Below are positions 10,124 to 18,547 of a stretch of DNA of 64,000 nt, piece after piece. A model generated the notes under the pieces. The model was not told the DNA's origin. It searched no databases and worked only from the letters and a program-made list of their open reading frames with translations. The stretch is taken from contig NZ_WTPX01000003.1 of assembly GCF_013036045.1 (NCBI RefSeq), positions 1-64,000 on the forward strand, in the 5' to 3' direction. Numbering within the stretch: position 1 is the first letter of the stretch; each line of letters opens with the position of its first letter. Source of the DNA: Alienimonas chondri (lineage in GTDB: Bacteria > Planctomycetota > Planctomycetia > Planctomycetales > Planctomycetaceae). The position numbers and the translations under genes are program-made.

Positions 10124-11452
10124 TCAGAAGCCCAGTCGACTCTTTAAATAGTCTTTCAGGAGGTCGACTGATGCCTTGCCCACTACTCCAGCCGAACTGA
10201 GCAGGAACGTTTTCAGCTTCCGTTCAGCCGGCTTCTTATCTCCGGCAGGTAAGGCCGCATCTTCAAGTTCCCGCAGCGACACCAACAACGCCTCTCTCTC
10301 CTTACCCCCCTGTCGGGCGATTAACTGTCGGAACTGCTGTCCGGCTTCGGCGATGCCCGCTTCCCCAGAGAGCTCATCATAGATGATTTCTCTTGCTCGC
10401 TCGTTGCTGACCATCGGTGCCGACCTCAACGGCATACTGCGAACACCACTGCCGATAGACGTCAGTTTTTCGAGATCACCCACGAAAGGCTGCCTGAAAG
10501 CATCGTCCACAAGCATCTCAATTTCCCGTCCGTCGGGAGTCTGTTCCTCCGCGAGCTCTTGCTCGAGCCGATGCCGGATTGCAAGTAAACGACGTTCTCT
10601 CTCTTGTTGCATGTCTAACCGAAGCCTCCGAACCTCTCTGCCATATTTTTCCACGAGGCGGCTTGCCTTTGCAGAATTGACGCTTGCCAAAGCCAACACC
10701 TCCGCCGCCTTTTCCGGCGCCGCCTCACTCAGGCTTGCCAGATCGCTAAAGTTCCTGTAGTGCGACTCGACATCTACTGCCTCTTCCAGTTCAGCGCGAA
10801 CTTCGTAGAAGCTGCCACTTGGCGTCTGCTTGACTTCCAACTTCGCTGAGACACCCGCCACGCTCGAGAGGTAGTCGCAGAACAAGCGGATTACGCGGTC
10901 GGTCTCCTCGGCATACAGCTGTGCCTTAGGGACGTACGTACGGAAGAGCAGTTTACTGTCACTTTCCCTTAAGAAATCTGTCGTAAGGACGGTTACTTCA
11001 GCGTTTTTTCGGTAGGTGACGAGTTCCATCCCTCGCAAGTAGAACAAGGGGTGCACCAGATCTCGCACTTCCGGCGTTATTCTCGCATAGAGGTCCGCCC
11101 AATCATCATCTGGGTCAGCGGTCTCCCCGCAGCTGAACAAATCTTCGTGCACGACCACAAGGTTCGGCACGCTGGATATGAGATCCAGCAGTCGTTTTGC
11201 GACATCTTCGTACTCAGGATGGCAGAAGTTGAAGTAGGCATCGAGAGAGAGCCGCATCGAGACGGCAGTCACTTCGTGGGAGTCAAACAGATCGACGATC
11301 GACGCCCAGTTCGCCGGCCCTGATTTCAGTCGCTTCTTCTTGTACGGTTTTCCGGCCTGCTTGAGAAAGTCGACAATGCCCGCGTCACCCATCATCGGCT
11401 CTAAGAGAAGCACCAGCCCGCCTCCCTCTATCGATTCCTCTCCTTGAGACAT
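10124..11452 (-). CDS. Unrecognised cargo protein of the integrative element
   Basis: A 442-residue protein that I do not recognise. Residues 10-30 (GGLVLLLEPMMGDAGIVDFL) and 95-105 (PNLVVVHEDLF) look like beta-strand and helix elements of a globular N-terminal domain. Residues 150-225 look mixed alpha/beta. Residues 255-305 are strongly charged and probably form a coiled coil (EVRRLRLDMQQERERRLLAIRHR), followed by a helical C-terminal part ending LLKDYLKSRLGF. There is no signal peptide or transmembrane segment, so it should be cytosolic. The gene is visibly AT-richer than its neighbours, a sign of recent transfer. As the only cargo of a small mobile element, next to the attachment site, an anti-phage or other fitness role is plausible, but nothing in the sequence proves it. 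Confidence 0.8.
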   Translation of the reverse strand: MSQGEESIEGGGLVLLLEPMMGDAGIVDFLKQAGKPYKKKRLKSGPANWASIVDLFDSHEVTAVSMRLSLDAYFNFCHPEYEDVAKRLLDLISSVPNLVVVHEDLFSCGETADPDDDWADLYARITPEVRDLVHPLFYLRGMELVTYRKNAEVTVLTTDFLRESDSKLLFRTYVPKAQLYAEETDRVIRLFCDYLSSVAGVSAKLEVKQTPSGSFYEVRAELEEAVDVESHYRNFSDLASLSEAAPEKAAEVLALASVNSAKASRLVEKYGREVRRLRLDMQQERERRLLAIRHRLEQELAEEQTPDGREIEMLVDDAFRQPFVGDLEKLTSIGSGVRSMPLRSAPMVSNERAREIIYDELSGEAGIAEAGQQFRQLIARQGGKEREALLVSLRELEDAALPAGDKKPAERKLKTFLLSSAGVVGKASVDLLKDYLKSRLGF

Positions 11453-11533
11453 CGTAACCTACCGCGAGATAACGTTTTGGAGTGAAGGAACATGGCCGGC
11501 CCTTCCGTTCAGCACGCTTGGGCCTATCGCAGG

Positions 11534-11730
11534 TTATCCGGCTTCGGAGGCCCCGCCTACTCCGCCGTTCCGGCCAATCATGTCATCGAAAGCCATCCGA
11601 CATTGATGACAGAGCGCACGATAGCTGGCGAGTAGCTGCCTCATACTGGGGGACGGTGCACCGGATTCTGCACCGCCTACCGTAGCACGCGGCGCGGATT
11701 CGCAGCATCCGCAGCCTTCCCCGTTCTCGC
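11534..11730 (-). other. Alternative integrase tail, in frame only in the circular element
   Basis: Reading leftward from the att copy at 11731-11750 in the integrase frame gives 65 codons to a TAA at 11534. This includes a GGAESGA motif that also occurs in the integrase just before the left att core. On excision and circularisation this stretch would replace host-encoded residues 427-500 of the integrase, giving a 491-residue protein. In the integrated state it is cut off from the integrase. Confidence 0.6.
11657..11677. repeat. Candidate integrase arm sites, distal side
   Basis: Repeats the block at 6557-6577 with 19 of 21 positions identical and in the same orientation: two TGCACCG heptamers 13 bp apart. 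It lies 53 bp inside the distal att copy. Confidence 0.5.
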
Positions 11731-11750
11731 TTCGAATCCCGTCCCGGCCA
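11731..11750 (+). repeat. Attachment core, distal copy
   Basis: An exact 20-bp copy of the tRNA-Leu 3' end at 6423-6442, same orientation. Bases upstream differ from the tRNA, so this is a tRNA fragment brought by the element and not a second gene. Confidence 0.92.
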
Positions 11751-12096
11751 CTGTTTTTGTCGCGTCGTCTGCGGGGGCAGGAGAGTCCGCTGCGGATGGC
11801 CGTTGGTTGCGTCGCGGTCCTCGACAGTGCCGGCGATTCGCTCAGGGAGGCCGTTGCGACGACTGCGGCCTTGGGGGCGGGATCGGCTTGGCAGAGGAGC
11901 TCCGCATCGTCTGGGTCGGGCTGTGACGAACACGGGTTCTGCGGCCGGACGAATCGGTCAGCAGACGGGCAAAACATGCGCGGGGGTTGACGGCGTCGAG
12001 CGAAGCGACGTTGCCGCCCGGCGGCTCCCGGCGTGCAGATCCGGTACAACGCGGCGGAACGGCGGCTTTCCTCCTCGCTTTCAATCACCGAACTCC
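11751..12096. other. Intergenic region before the sialic-acid cluster, no gene seen
   Basis: 346 bases of host DNA that followed the tRNA before integration. It begins CTGTTTTTG, a possible tRNA terminator, and must contain the promoter for the sialic-acid genes. No convincing ORF, hairpin or operator was found. Confidence 0.4.
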
Positions 12097-13020
12097 ATGG
12101 CTTCGATCACCGGCCTCGTCGCCGCGACCCACACGCCCTTCGCGGCGGACGGGCGGCTGTACCTTGATGCGGCGGCCCCGCTGGTCGACCGGCTGGTCGC
12201 GGACGGCGTCGCCGGATTGTTCGTCTGCGGCAGCACGGGCGAGGGCATGTCGCTGACGGCGGACGAACGTCGGGCGACGACGGCGGCGTTCGTCGCCGCG
12301 GCGGCCGGTCGCGTGCCGGTCCTCGCCCATGTGGGCCATAACAGCCTGGCCGAGGCCCGATCGCTGGCGGCTCATGCGGCGGAGGTCGGCGCCGACGCCG
12401 TCTCCGCGACGTCGCCCTCCTACTTCAAGCCGAACAGCGTCGCCGCGCTGGTCGATTGCGCCGCGGAGATCGCGGCCGGAGCCCCGGACCTCCCCTTTTA
12501 TTACTATCACATCCCGGCGCTGACGGGCGTGAACCTCGATATGGTCGAGTTTCTGACGCGGGCCGGCGAGCGCATCCCCAATCTCGCCGGGCTGAAATAT
12601 ACCGCTCCGCTGCTGCACGAGTTTCAGGCCTGCCGAGCGGAGCAGGACGGCCGGTTCGACATCCTCTGGGGTTGCGACGAAATGCTGCTCGGAGCGCTGG
12701 CGACGGGCGCCCGGGGGGCGGTCGGCAGCACCTATAACATCGCGGCGCCGCTTTATCGACGGCTGATCGACGCGTTCGAGGACGGGAATCTGGAGGAAGC
12801 CCGCCGCCTTCAGGCGCTGTCGGTGCAGCTGGTTCGGACCCTCAGCGGCTTTCCGTTCCATGCCGCGACGAAAGCCGTGTTGAAGATGCGGGGCATTGAC
12901 GTCGGGACCTGCCGGAGTCCTTTAGCGACGCTTGCTGAGGCCGACACAGCACGCCTCCGCCGGCAACTCGAAGAGATCGGCTTCTTCGAGTGGTCGGGCG
13001 ACGCGGCCTCCGCTGGTTGA
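12097..13020 (+). CDS. nanA: N-acetylneuraminate lyase (sialic acid aldolase)
   Basis: A 307-residue class I aldolase of the DapA/NanA family that cleaves Neu5Ac to ManNAc and pyruvate. The carboxylate-binding motif is GSTGEG (45-50), the active-site Tyr is Tyr137 in YYHIPALTG, and the Schiff-base Lys is Lys167 in GLKYTA. The HIPALTGV signature separates NAL from dihydrodipicolinate synthase. The ATG at 12097 fits the family's N-terminus (MASITGLVAATHTPF); the longer open frame upstream has no homology. It is the first gene of a same-strand cluster with sialidase, NanM-like epimerase, transporter and AGE epimerase, which confirms the substrate. Confidence 0.92.
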   Translation: MASITGLVAATHTPFAADGRLYLDAAAPLVDRLVADGVAGLFVCGSTGEGMSLTADERRATTAAFVAAAAGRVPVLAHVGHNSLAEARSLAAHAAEVGADAVSATSPSYFKPNSVAALVDCAAEIAAGAPDLPFYYYHIPALTGVNLDMVEFLTRAGERIPNLAGLKYTAPLLHEFQACRAEQDGRFDILWGCDEMLLGALATGARGAVGSTYNIAAPLYRRLIDAFEDGNLEEARRLQALSVQLVRTLSGFPFHAATKAVLKMRGIDVGTCRSPLATLAEADTARLRRQLEEIGFFEWSGDAASAG

Positions 13021-13082
13021 ACGCCCTGACGGACGCCACTTTAGGACCCCGACGCCGCGATCTCGCGCTCCCGACACCTCGC

Positions 13083-14351
13083 ATGAGCAGTCCGATGTCC
13101 GCCCTGAACGCCGCCCGCCCGGCTCCGCCGAGACCGCCTAGGAACTCGCGCCTCCTCGCGGCGGGCGCCTGGCTCGTCGCGTTTGCCGCGGCGTTCGCCC
13201 CGTCGGCCGCCGCGGCGGACTTCTCCAAATCGGTCGTGTTTGAACGCGGCGAATCCGGCTATCCGATCTTTCGGATCCCCGCGATCGTCGAAGCCGCCAA
13301 CGGGGATCTGCTGGCCTTCGCCGAGGCGCGACAGGGGGGCGACGCCAGCGAGATCGATCTGGTGCTCAAGCGCTCCATCGACCGCGGACAGACCTGGACC
13401 GGCCTGACCGTCGTTCAGGACGACGAAGCCTTCCGCAAGTACGCCGACAGTCCGGACCAACCGCTAACCGTCGGCAACCCGGCGCCGGTCGTCGATCGGG
13501 CCGACCCGGATCATCCCGGCCGCATCTGGCTGCCGTTCACCCTGGAGAACGCCCGCGTCTTCGTCACTTACAGCGACGACCACGGCGAAACCTGGGCGCC
13601 GAGGCGGGAGATCACCGCGGCGGTCAAACGACCGGACTGGGGCTGGTACGCGACGGGGCCGGTGCACGGAATTCAACTCCGCCGCGGCCCCCACAGCGGC
13701 CGGCTCGTCGTCCCGTGCGATCACCGGCTCGGGGACTCCGGGGCCGATCGCGGACCGAACGGCGCCCACGCGATCCTCAGCGACGACCACGGCGCCACCT
13801 GGCGGCTCGGCGCGATCGACGACACCTATGAGGACGGCTTGAACGCCAATGAAACAACCGTCGTCGAACTCAACGACGGCCGCCTGTACTTCAATACCCG
13901 CGATCAGAACGGCCCGGCGCCCGGCGCCCGCGGCGAGGCGTTCAGCCGGGACGGCGGGGACACGCTGGAGCGGATCACCGGCCTCTATTCGCTCTATCGA
14001 CCGAGCGAGCGCACGCTCGATACCCCCGTCGTTCAATCCGCCCTGCTGCGGGCCGAATCGACGCTCGACGGCGGCCCGGCGGACGTCATTCTCTTCTCCG
14101 GTCCCGACGAGAACGGCCCGACCGGCCCCGGCCGCAGCGATCTACGAATCCGGTGTTCGTTCGACGAGGCCCGCTCCTGGCAGGACGGCCCGCTGATCCA
14201 TGAGGGATTCGCGGCCTATAGCGATCTGGTCCGCCTGGGAGACGGGGCGTACGGCGTGTTGTTCGAGGCCGGCAAGGACGGAGCGGGCTATCAACAAATC
14301 CTCTTCGCCCGCTTCACGCTCGCGGATCTCACGCCGCCGCCGTCGCCCTAA
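13083..14351 (+). CDS. nanH: Secreted exo-alpha-sialidase (GH33)
   Basis: A 422-residue sialidase releasing terminal sialic acids from glycans. After a long signal peptide (hydrophobic AAGAWLVAFAAAFAPSAAA) comes the FRIP motif in YPIFRIPAIVE (63-66), whose Arg binds the sialate carboxylate. EAR (81-83) and the acid Asp in SEIDLVL (about 92) follow. Asp-box repeats are visible as SIDRGQTWTG, SDDHGETWAP and SDDHGATWRL, with a degenerate SFDEARSWQD, consistent with a six-bladed propeller. Starts at 13083 and 13095 are both possible. It sits 62 bp after the aldolase gene in the same cluster and would supply the cluster's substrate outside the cytoplasm. Confidence 0.92.
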   Translation: MSSPMSALNAARPAPPRPPRNSRLLAAGAWLVAFAAAFAPSAAAADFSKSVVFERGESGYPIFRIPAIVEAANGDLLAFAEARQGGDASEIDLVLKRSIDRGQTWTGLTVVQDDEAFRKYADSPDQPLTVGNPAPVVDRADPDHPGRIWLPFTLENARVFVTYSDDHGETWAPRREITAAVKRPDWGWYATGPVHGIQLRRGPHSGRLVVPCDHRLGDSGADRGPNGAHAILSDDHGATWRLGAIDDTYEDGLNANETTVVELNDGRLYFNTRDQNGPAPGARGEAFSRDGGDTLERITGLYSLYRPSERTLDTPVVQSALLRAESTLDGGPADVILFSGPDENGPTGPGRSDLRIRCSFDEARSWQDGPLIHEGFAAYSDLVRLGDGAYGVLFEAGKDGAGYQQILFARFTLADLTPPPSP

Positions 14352-14418
14352 TTACGCCGCTGGAGAACCCGGCCAGCCCGGTCGGAAACACCGTCGTCCT
14401 GACCGCGGAAGACTTGGA

Positions 14419-15705
14419 ATGACGCATTCGTTGCTGCTCGGCCTGCTGCTCGCCGCGTTTCCCGCCCAAGGCGGGGACGCCCCCGGCGTAGGCCGCTTAG
14501 ACGACCGGCCGGTCGAGTTTCGTGCTTTCAAGACGCTGCCGGACCCGCTCGGCTTCGGCGGGCCGATCGCGGGATCGGTCGGCGCCGGGGAGGACGAGAC
14601 GCTGATCGTCGCCGGCGGGGCGAACTTCCCGCACGGGCCGCCGTGGGCCGAGGGCGAGCGGCCCGCGGGGGCGAAGGTCTGGCACGATCGCACGTTCTTC
14701 CTGCGGCCGGGCGACGGGGCGTTTCGCGAGGGGCCGCGGCTGCCGTACCCGCTGGCGTACGCTCCCTGCGTCGAGGCGAACGGCGGGCTGTACGTGCTCG
14801 GCGGGGAGACGTTCTCGGCGGAGACCGGCCCGCAGGACACGGCGGAGGTATTGCGAATCGTCGGCGGGTCGGGGGACGAACCGCCACGCATTGAACGGCA
14901 CGCCCTGCCGCCGCTGCCGAAGCCCTGTTCCTATCACGCGGCGGGGCGGATCGGCCGCACGCTGTTCGTCGCGGCGAGCCACCCCCGCGGGGACGACAGC
15001 CGCACCTTGGATGCAGCGGCCTTCTGGTCGCTCGATCTCGCTGCGAAGAACCGCCGATGGGTCGAACGCCCCGTCTGGCCGGGACCGCCGCGGCACAAGA
15101 TGGCGCTCGCCATCGCCCGCGGGCCGCTTGCTGACACGGGAGAAGCGACGGGCGAGCGGATTTATCTCATCAGCGGTTCGACTTGGGCCCGCGACGCCGA
15201 CGGGGAGCACGATCTCTCAAAATATCGTTACTTCGACGACGCCTTCGCGTTCGATCCGGCGACCGACCGCTGGGAGCGCCTCGCCGATCTGCCGGCGCTG
15301 CCCGAGACGCGGACTATCGATACGTCGGACTATACGTTCGATAAATCGCGCAACGCCTGGACGGTCGCGAGTGAAGACAGTCCGCCGGCCGACCCGGCGG
15401 CGTTGTTCGATGGAAACCCCCGCCCCGCCGCGGCGGCCTCGGCGATTGGGGACGGCGATCGGGTGTTGCTCGTCAGCGGATCGACCGGGCGGTACGTCAC
15501 CCTGCCGGTTCGCGATCGGCCGGCGTTTCCCGCGGAAGTGCTCGCCTATGAGATCGACACAAACGCTTGGAGCGTCGTCGGTCGCGTACCGACGCCGGTC
15601 GTCACGACGGCGCTGGTTCGCTGGAACGGGCGATCCGTCCTCATCAGCGGCGAGGTCCGCCCCGGGGTCCGCACGCCCCTGCTTCAATCGACTCCGGCGC
15701 CGTGA
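14419..15705 (+). CDS. nanM: Kelch-type N-acetylneuraminate epimerase (NanM-like)
   Basis: A 428-residue kelch-type propeller with a signal peptide (MTHSLLLGLLLAAFPAQG). Kelch blades are visible at LIVAGGANFPHG, LYVLGGETF, IYLISGSTWARD and VLLVSGSTG, and the protein closes with SGEVRPGVRTP, equivalent to the conserved end of NanM/mutarotase proteins. NanM interconverts alpha- and beta-Neu5Ac; sialidases release the alpha anomer while the beta form dominates in solution. Placement between sialidase and transporter fits that role. The start at 14419 gives a clean signal peptide. The 3' end overlaps the transporter start by 4 nt (GTGA), implying translational coupling. Confidence 0.87.
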   Translation: MTHSLLLGLLLAAFPAQGGDAPGVGRLDDRPVEFRAFKTLPDPLGFGGPIAGSVGAGEDETLIVAGGANFPHGPPWAEGERPAGAKVWHDRTFFLRPGDGAFREGPRLPYPLAYAPCVEANGGLYVLGGETFSAETGPQDTAEVLRIVGGSGDEPPRIERHALPPLPKPCSYHAAGRIGRTLFVAASHPRGDDSRTLDAAAFWSLDLAAKNRRWVERPVWPGPPRHKMALAIARGPLADTGEATGERIYLISGSTWARDADGEHDLSKYRYFDDAFAFDPATDRWERLADLPALPETRTIDTSDYTFDKSRNAWTVASEDSPPADPAALFDGNPRPAAAASAIGDGDRVLLVSGSTGRYVTLPVRDRPAFPAEVLAYEIDTNAWSVVGRVPTPVVTTALVRWNGRSVLISGEVRPGVRTPLLQSTPAP

Positions 15706-17300
15706 CTGTTCCGCTCGCCCAATCCGCCGACGCTCAATCCGCCGAGGTGTCGTTCGGACTGACGAACTGGCTGGTGCTGATCGCCTATCTCGCGGGGATG
15801 GTTTGGATCGGCGTGCGGTGTTCGCGCACGGAGTCCGGGACGGAGGACTTTTTCCTCGCCGGGCGCCGTATTCCCTGGTGGGCGGCGGGGCTGTCGATCT
15901 TCGGCACGCAGCTCTCGGCGATCACCTTTATGGCGATCCCCGCGACCGCCTACGGGGACGACTGGGTGCGGATGACGTTGAACCTGATGCTGCTCGCCGC
16001 GTTGCCGGTGGTGGCGCTGTTCTATCTGCCGTTCTATCGCCGCACGGGCGTGGCGACGGCCTACGAGTACCTCGAACGCCGGTTTAATCTCGCCGTTCGC
16101 TGGCTGGCAAGCGGGCTGTTCATCCTGTTGCAGATCGGTCGGATGGGCGTCGTGTTGTATCTGCCGGCGATCGCGCTGGCGGCGGTGACGGGGATGAACG
16201 TTTACGTCTGTCTGGCGCTGATGGGCGTGCTGGCGACGATTTATACCGTGTTGGGCGGCATCGAAGCGGTGATCTGGACGGACGTCGTGCAGGTGGTCGT
16301 GCTGATCGGCGGCGTGCTGATCTCATTGGCGGTGATTACCAGCCGGGTCGGGGGCGTGGGGGAATTAATCGAGGCGGCCGGCGCCGCGGACAAGTTTCAG
16401 ATCGTCGAGACGATCCCCGCCGACCCGCCGACTCCCACACCCGCGGAGGAGGCCGATGGCCGGATCGACGTCCCGCCGTGGCTGAGCGGCAACGCCTTCT
16501 GGATCATGGTCGTCGGCGGGTTCGTGATGGCGCTCACGCCCTACACCACCGACCAGACCGTCGTGCAGCGGTACCTGACGACGCCGAACGAAGCGGCGGC
16601 GGTGCGCAGCGTGTGGTTGAACTTCTGGATGACGGCGCCGACCGCGTTGCTCTTCTTCGGCTTCGGGACGGCGTTGTTCGTGTTCTACGAGACGTTCCCC
16701 GGCCTGCCGCTGCCGGAGACGGCGGATGAGATCGTGCCGTGGTTCGTGGTGTCGCAACTGCCCGCGGGGGTCGCGGGGCTGGTGATCGCGGGGGTGTTCG
16801 CCGCGGCGATGTCCTCGCTGGACAGCAGCATGAACAGCGTCGCGACGGCGATCGTCAACGACTTCCACGTCCGCCTGCGGCCGAAGACGACCGACAAGGC
16901 CCGCCTGCGATTGGCCCGCCTCCTCACCGTCGTGCTGGGGGCGCTGGGTACGGGCGTCGCGGCGGTGCTGGCGAGCGTGGAGATCAAATATCTGCTCGAC
17001 TTCTTCATGACGATGCTGGGCCTGTTCGGCGGCGGCCTCGGCGGGCTGTTCGCTCTGGCCGTGTTCACCACGCGGACTAATGCGACCGGCGCCCTCGTCG
17101 GTTTGATCGTCGGCACCGTCATCACCGCGGGCGTCCAATTCGCCACGGAGGTGAACGGGTTTCTCTATGCGGCGATCGGGTTCATGATCTGCCTCGTGAT
17201 CGGCTACGGGGTGAGCCTGCTGACGAAGGGCGACGCCCGCGACCTCGCCGGCCTGACCATTCACACGACGGACCTCCGCGGACGCCCGGCGGCCGGTTGA
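15702..17300 (+). CDS. Sodium:solute symporter (SSS), probable sialic-acid transporter
   Basis: A 532-residue SSS-family permease with about 13 hydrophobic segments. Family marks are the N-terminal GTEDFFLAGRRIPWWAAGLSIFGTQLSAITFMAIPA, the GGIEAVIWTDVVQ region of TM6, and the AAAMSSLDSSMNSVATA sodium-site helix. It would import the sugar released by the secreted sialidase, and SSS-type sialic acid transporters are known in other bacteria. Substrate is inferred from position between NanM and AGE. The GTG start at 15702 overlaps the previous stop (GTGA), and its own stop overlaps the TTG of the next gene, so the three are translationally coupled. Confidence 0.87.
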   Translation: MTVPLAQSADAQSAEVSFGLTNWLVLIAYLAGMVWIGVRCSRTESGTEDFFLAGRRIPWWAAGLSIFGTQLSAITFMAIPATAYGDDWVRMTLNLMLLAALPVVALFYLPFYRRTGVATAYEYLERRFNLAVRWLASGLFILLQIGRMGVVLYLPAIALAAVTGMNVYVCLALMGVLATIYTVLGGIEAVIWTDVVQVVVLIGGVLISLAVITSRVGGVGELIEAAGAADKFQIVETIPADPPTPTPAEEADGRIDVPPWLSGNAFWIMVVGGFVMALTPYTTDQTVVQRYLTTPNEAAAVRSVWLNFWMTAPTALLFFGFGTALFVFYETFPGLPLPETADEIVPWFVVSQLPAGVAGLVIAGVFAAAMSSLDSSMNSVATAIVNDFHVRLRPKTTDKARLRLARLLTVVLGALGTGVAAVLASVEIKYLLDFFMTMLGLFGGGLGGLFALAVFTTRTNATGALVGLIVGTVITAGVQFATEVNGFLYAAIGFMICLVIGYGVSLLTKGDARDLAGLTIHTTDLRGRPAAG

Positions 17301-18526
17301 GCCGCGTTCCGAATCTCTCACGCACCGAGCGCCCCGCCGTGGACGACGACCGCCGCAACCAACTCCTCGCGACCTACCGCGACGGGCTGCTGAACGACGT
17401 GCTGCCCTTTTGGACGCGGCACGCCGTCGATCGGGAGCACGGCGGATTCCTCACCTCGCTGGATCGCGACGGCACGGTCGTCGACACCGACAAGTCGCTG
17501 TGGCCGCAGGGCCGCTTCGCCTGGCTGCTGGGCGAGTTATATAACTCGGTCGAACCGCGGGAGGAGTGGCTCGAACTGGCCCGGCACGGCGTCGAGTTCC
17601 TCGATCGGCACGCCGTCGACCCGGTCGACGGCCGGATGTGGTTCGCCGTCACCCGGGACGGGCGGCCACTGCGCAAACGCCGCTACGCCTTCACGGAGAG
17701 CTTCGCCGCCATCGCCTACGGGGAGTACGCCCAGGCGACCGGCCGCGACGAGTACGCGGCGAAGGCCGAAGCCGCCTTCCGCCGGTTCGTCGAGCACGGC
17801 ACGACCTTCCGCGACCCCTCGCCCAAGTGGACGGACACCCGGCCGACCGCGGGGCTGGGCGGGCCGATGATCACGATCGTCACCGCGAGCGAACTGCGTG
17901 ATTCGATCGGGTTGGAAGACGCCGACGCTCTGATCGACGAGGCGATCGAGACGATCCGCACGAAGCACGTGAACGCAGACCTCCGCTGCGTACTGGAGAC
18001 GGTCAGCCCCGAGGGCGAGCCGATCGATTCCTTTGACGGCCGCACGTTGAACCCCGGCCACGCGATCGAGGGGGCGTGGTTCACTATGAAGGAGGGCCGG
18101 CGCCGCGGGGACAACGCCCTTGTGCAGCTCGGTCTGACGATGCTCGACTGGACGTGGAAACGCGGCTGGGACGCCGAGCACGGCGGCATGTTGTACTTCA
18201 CCAGTACCGACGGCCGCCCGGTGCAGGAGTACTGGCACGATATGAAGTTCTGGTGGCCTCATAACGAAGCGATCATCGCCACGCTGCTGGCCTATACGCT
18301 CACGGGCGACTCGAAGTACGCCGCCTGGCACGCCCTCGTCCATGACTGGGCTCACGAACGCTTCGCCGACCCGGAGCACGGCGAATGGTTCGGCTACCTC
18401 CACCGCGACGGCACGCCCAGCAGCTCGCTGAAGGGCAACTGGTGGAAGGGGCCGTTCCACCTCCCGCGGATGCAGCTCGAATGCTGGCGCCTGCTGGCGG
18501 AGCCCTCGCCCGCGTGGCGGCATTGA
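17297..18526 (+). CDS. AGE-type epimerase (N-acylglucosamine 2-epimerase)
   Basis: An (alpha/alpha)6-barrel epimerase of about 400 residues that converts ManNAc to GlcNAc, the step after the aldolase. Conserved segments are WPQGRFAWLLGELYN, MWFAVTRDGRPLRKRRYAFTESFAAIAYGEY, LNPGHAIEGAWF with its active-site His, and KFWWPHNEAIIATLLAY with the second His. The TTG at 17297 overlaps the transporter stop (TTGA). A GTG at 17339 (reads VDDDRRNQLLATYRDGLL) starts closer to the family N-terminus and is the main alternative. No ManNAc kinase or NanE is present in the cluster, so this enzyme is the expected route. Its end lies 21 bp from the convergent regulator. Confidence 0.9.
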   Translation: MSRVPNLSRTERPAVDDDRRNQLLATYRDGLLNDVLPFWTRHAVDREHGGFLTSLDRDGTVVDTDKSLWPQGRFAWLLGELYNSVEPREEWLELARHGVEFLDRHAVDPVDGRMWFAVTRDGRPLRKRRYAFTESFAAIAYGEYAQATGRDEYAAKAEAAFRRFVEHGTTFRDPSPKWTDTRPTAGLGGPMITIVTASELRDSIGLEDADALIDEAIETIRTKHVNADLRCVLETVSPEGEPIDSFDGRTLNPGHAIEGAWFTMKEGRRRGDNALVQLGLTMLDWTWKRGWDAEHGGMLYFTSTDGRPVQEYWHDMKFWWPHNEAIIATLLAYTLTGDSKYAAWHALVHDWAHERFADPEHGEWFGYLHRDGTPSSSLKGNWWKGPFHLPRMQLECWRLLAEPSPAWRH

Positions 18527-18547
18527 GGGCCGCCGGCCGGGCGTGCG

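Noticed and set aside
11731-11750. Possible second tRNA at the distal att copy
   Set aside because: Only the last 20 bases of the tRNA are present; upstream sequence has no D-arm or anticodon arm.
13083-14351. Sialidase start at 12990
   Set aside because: The frame is open to 12990 but overlaps the end of the aldolase gene and encodes Arg-rich sequence; starts at 13083 or 13095 give a normal signal peptide.
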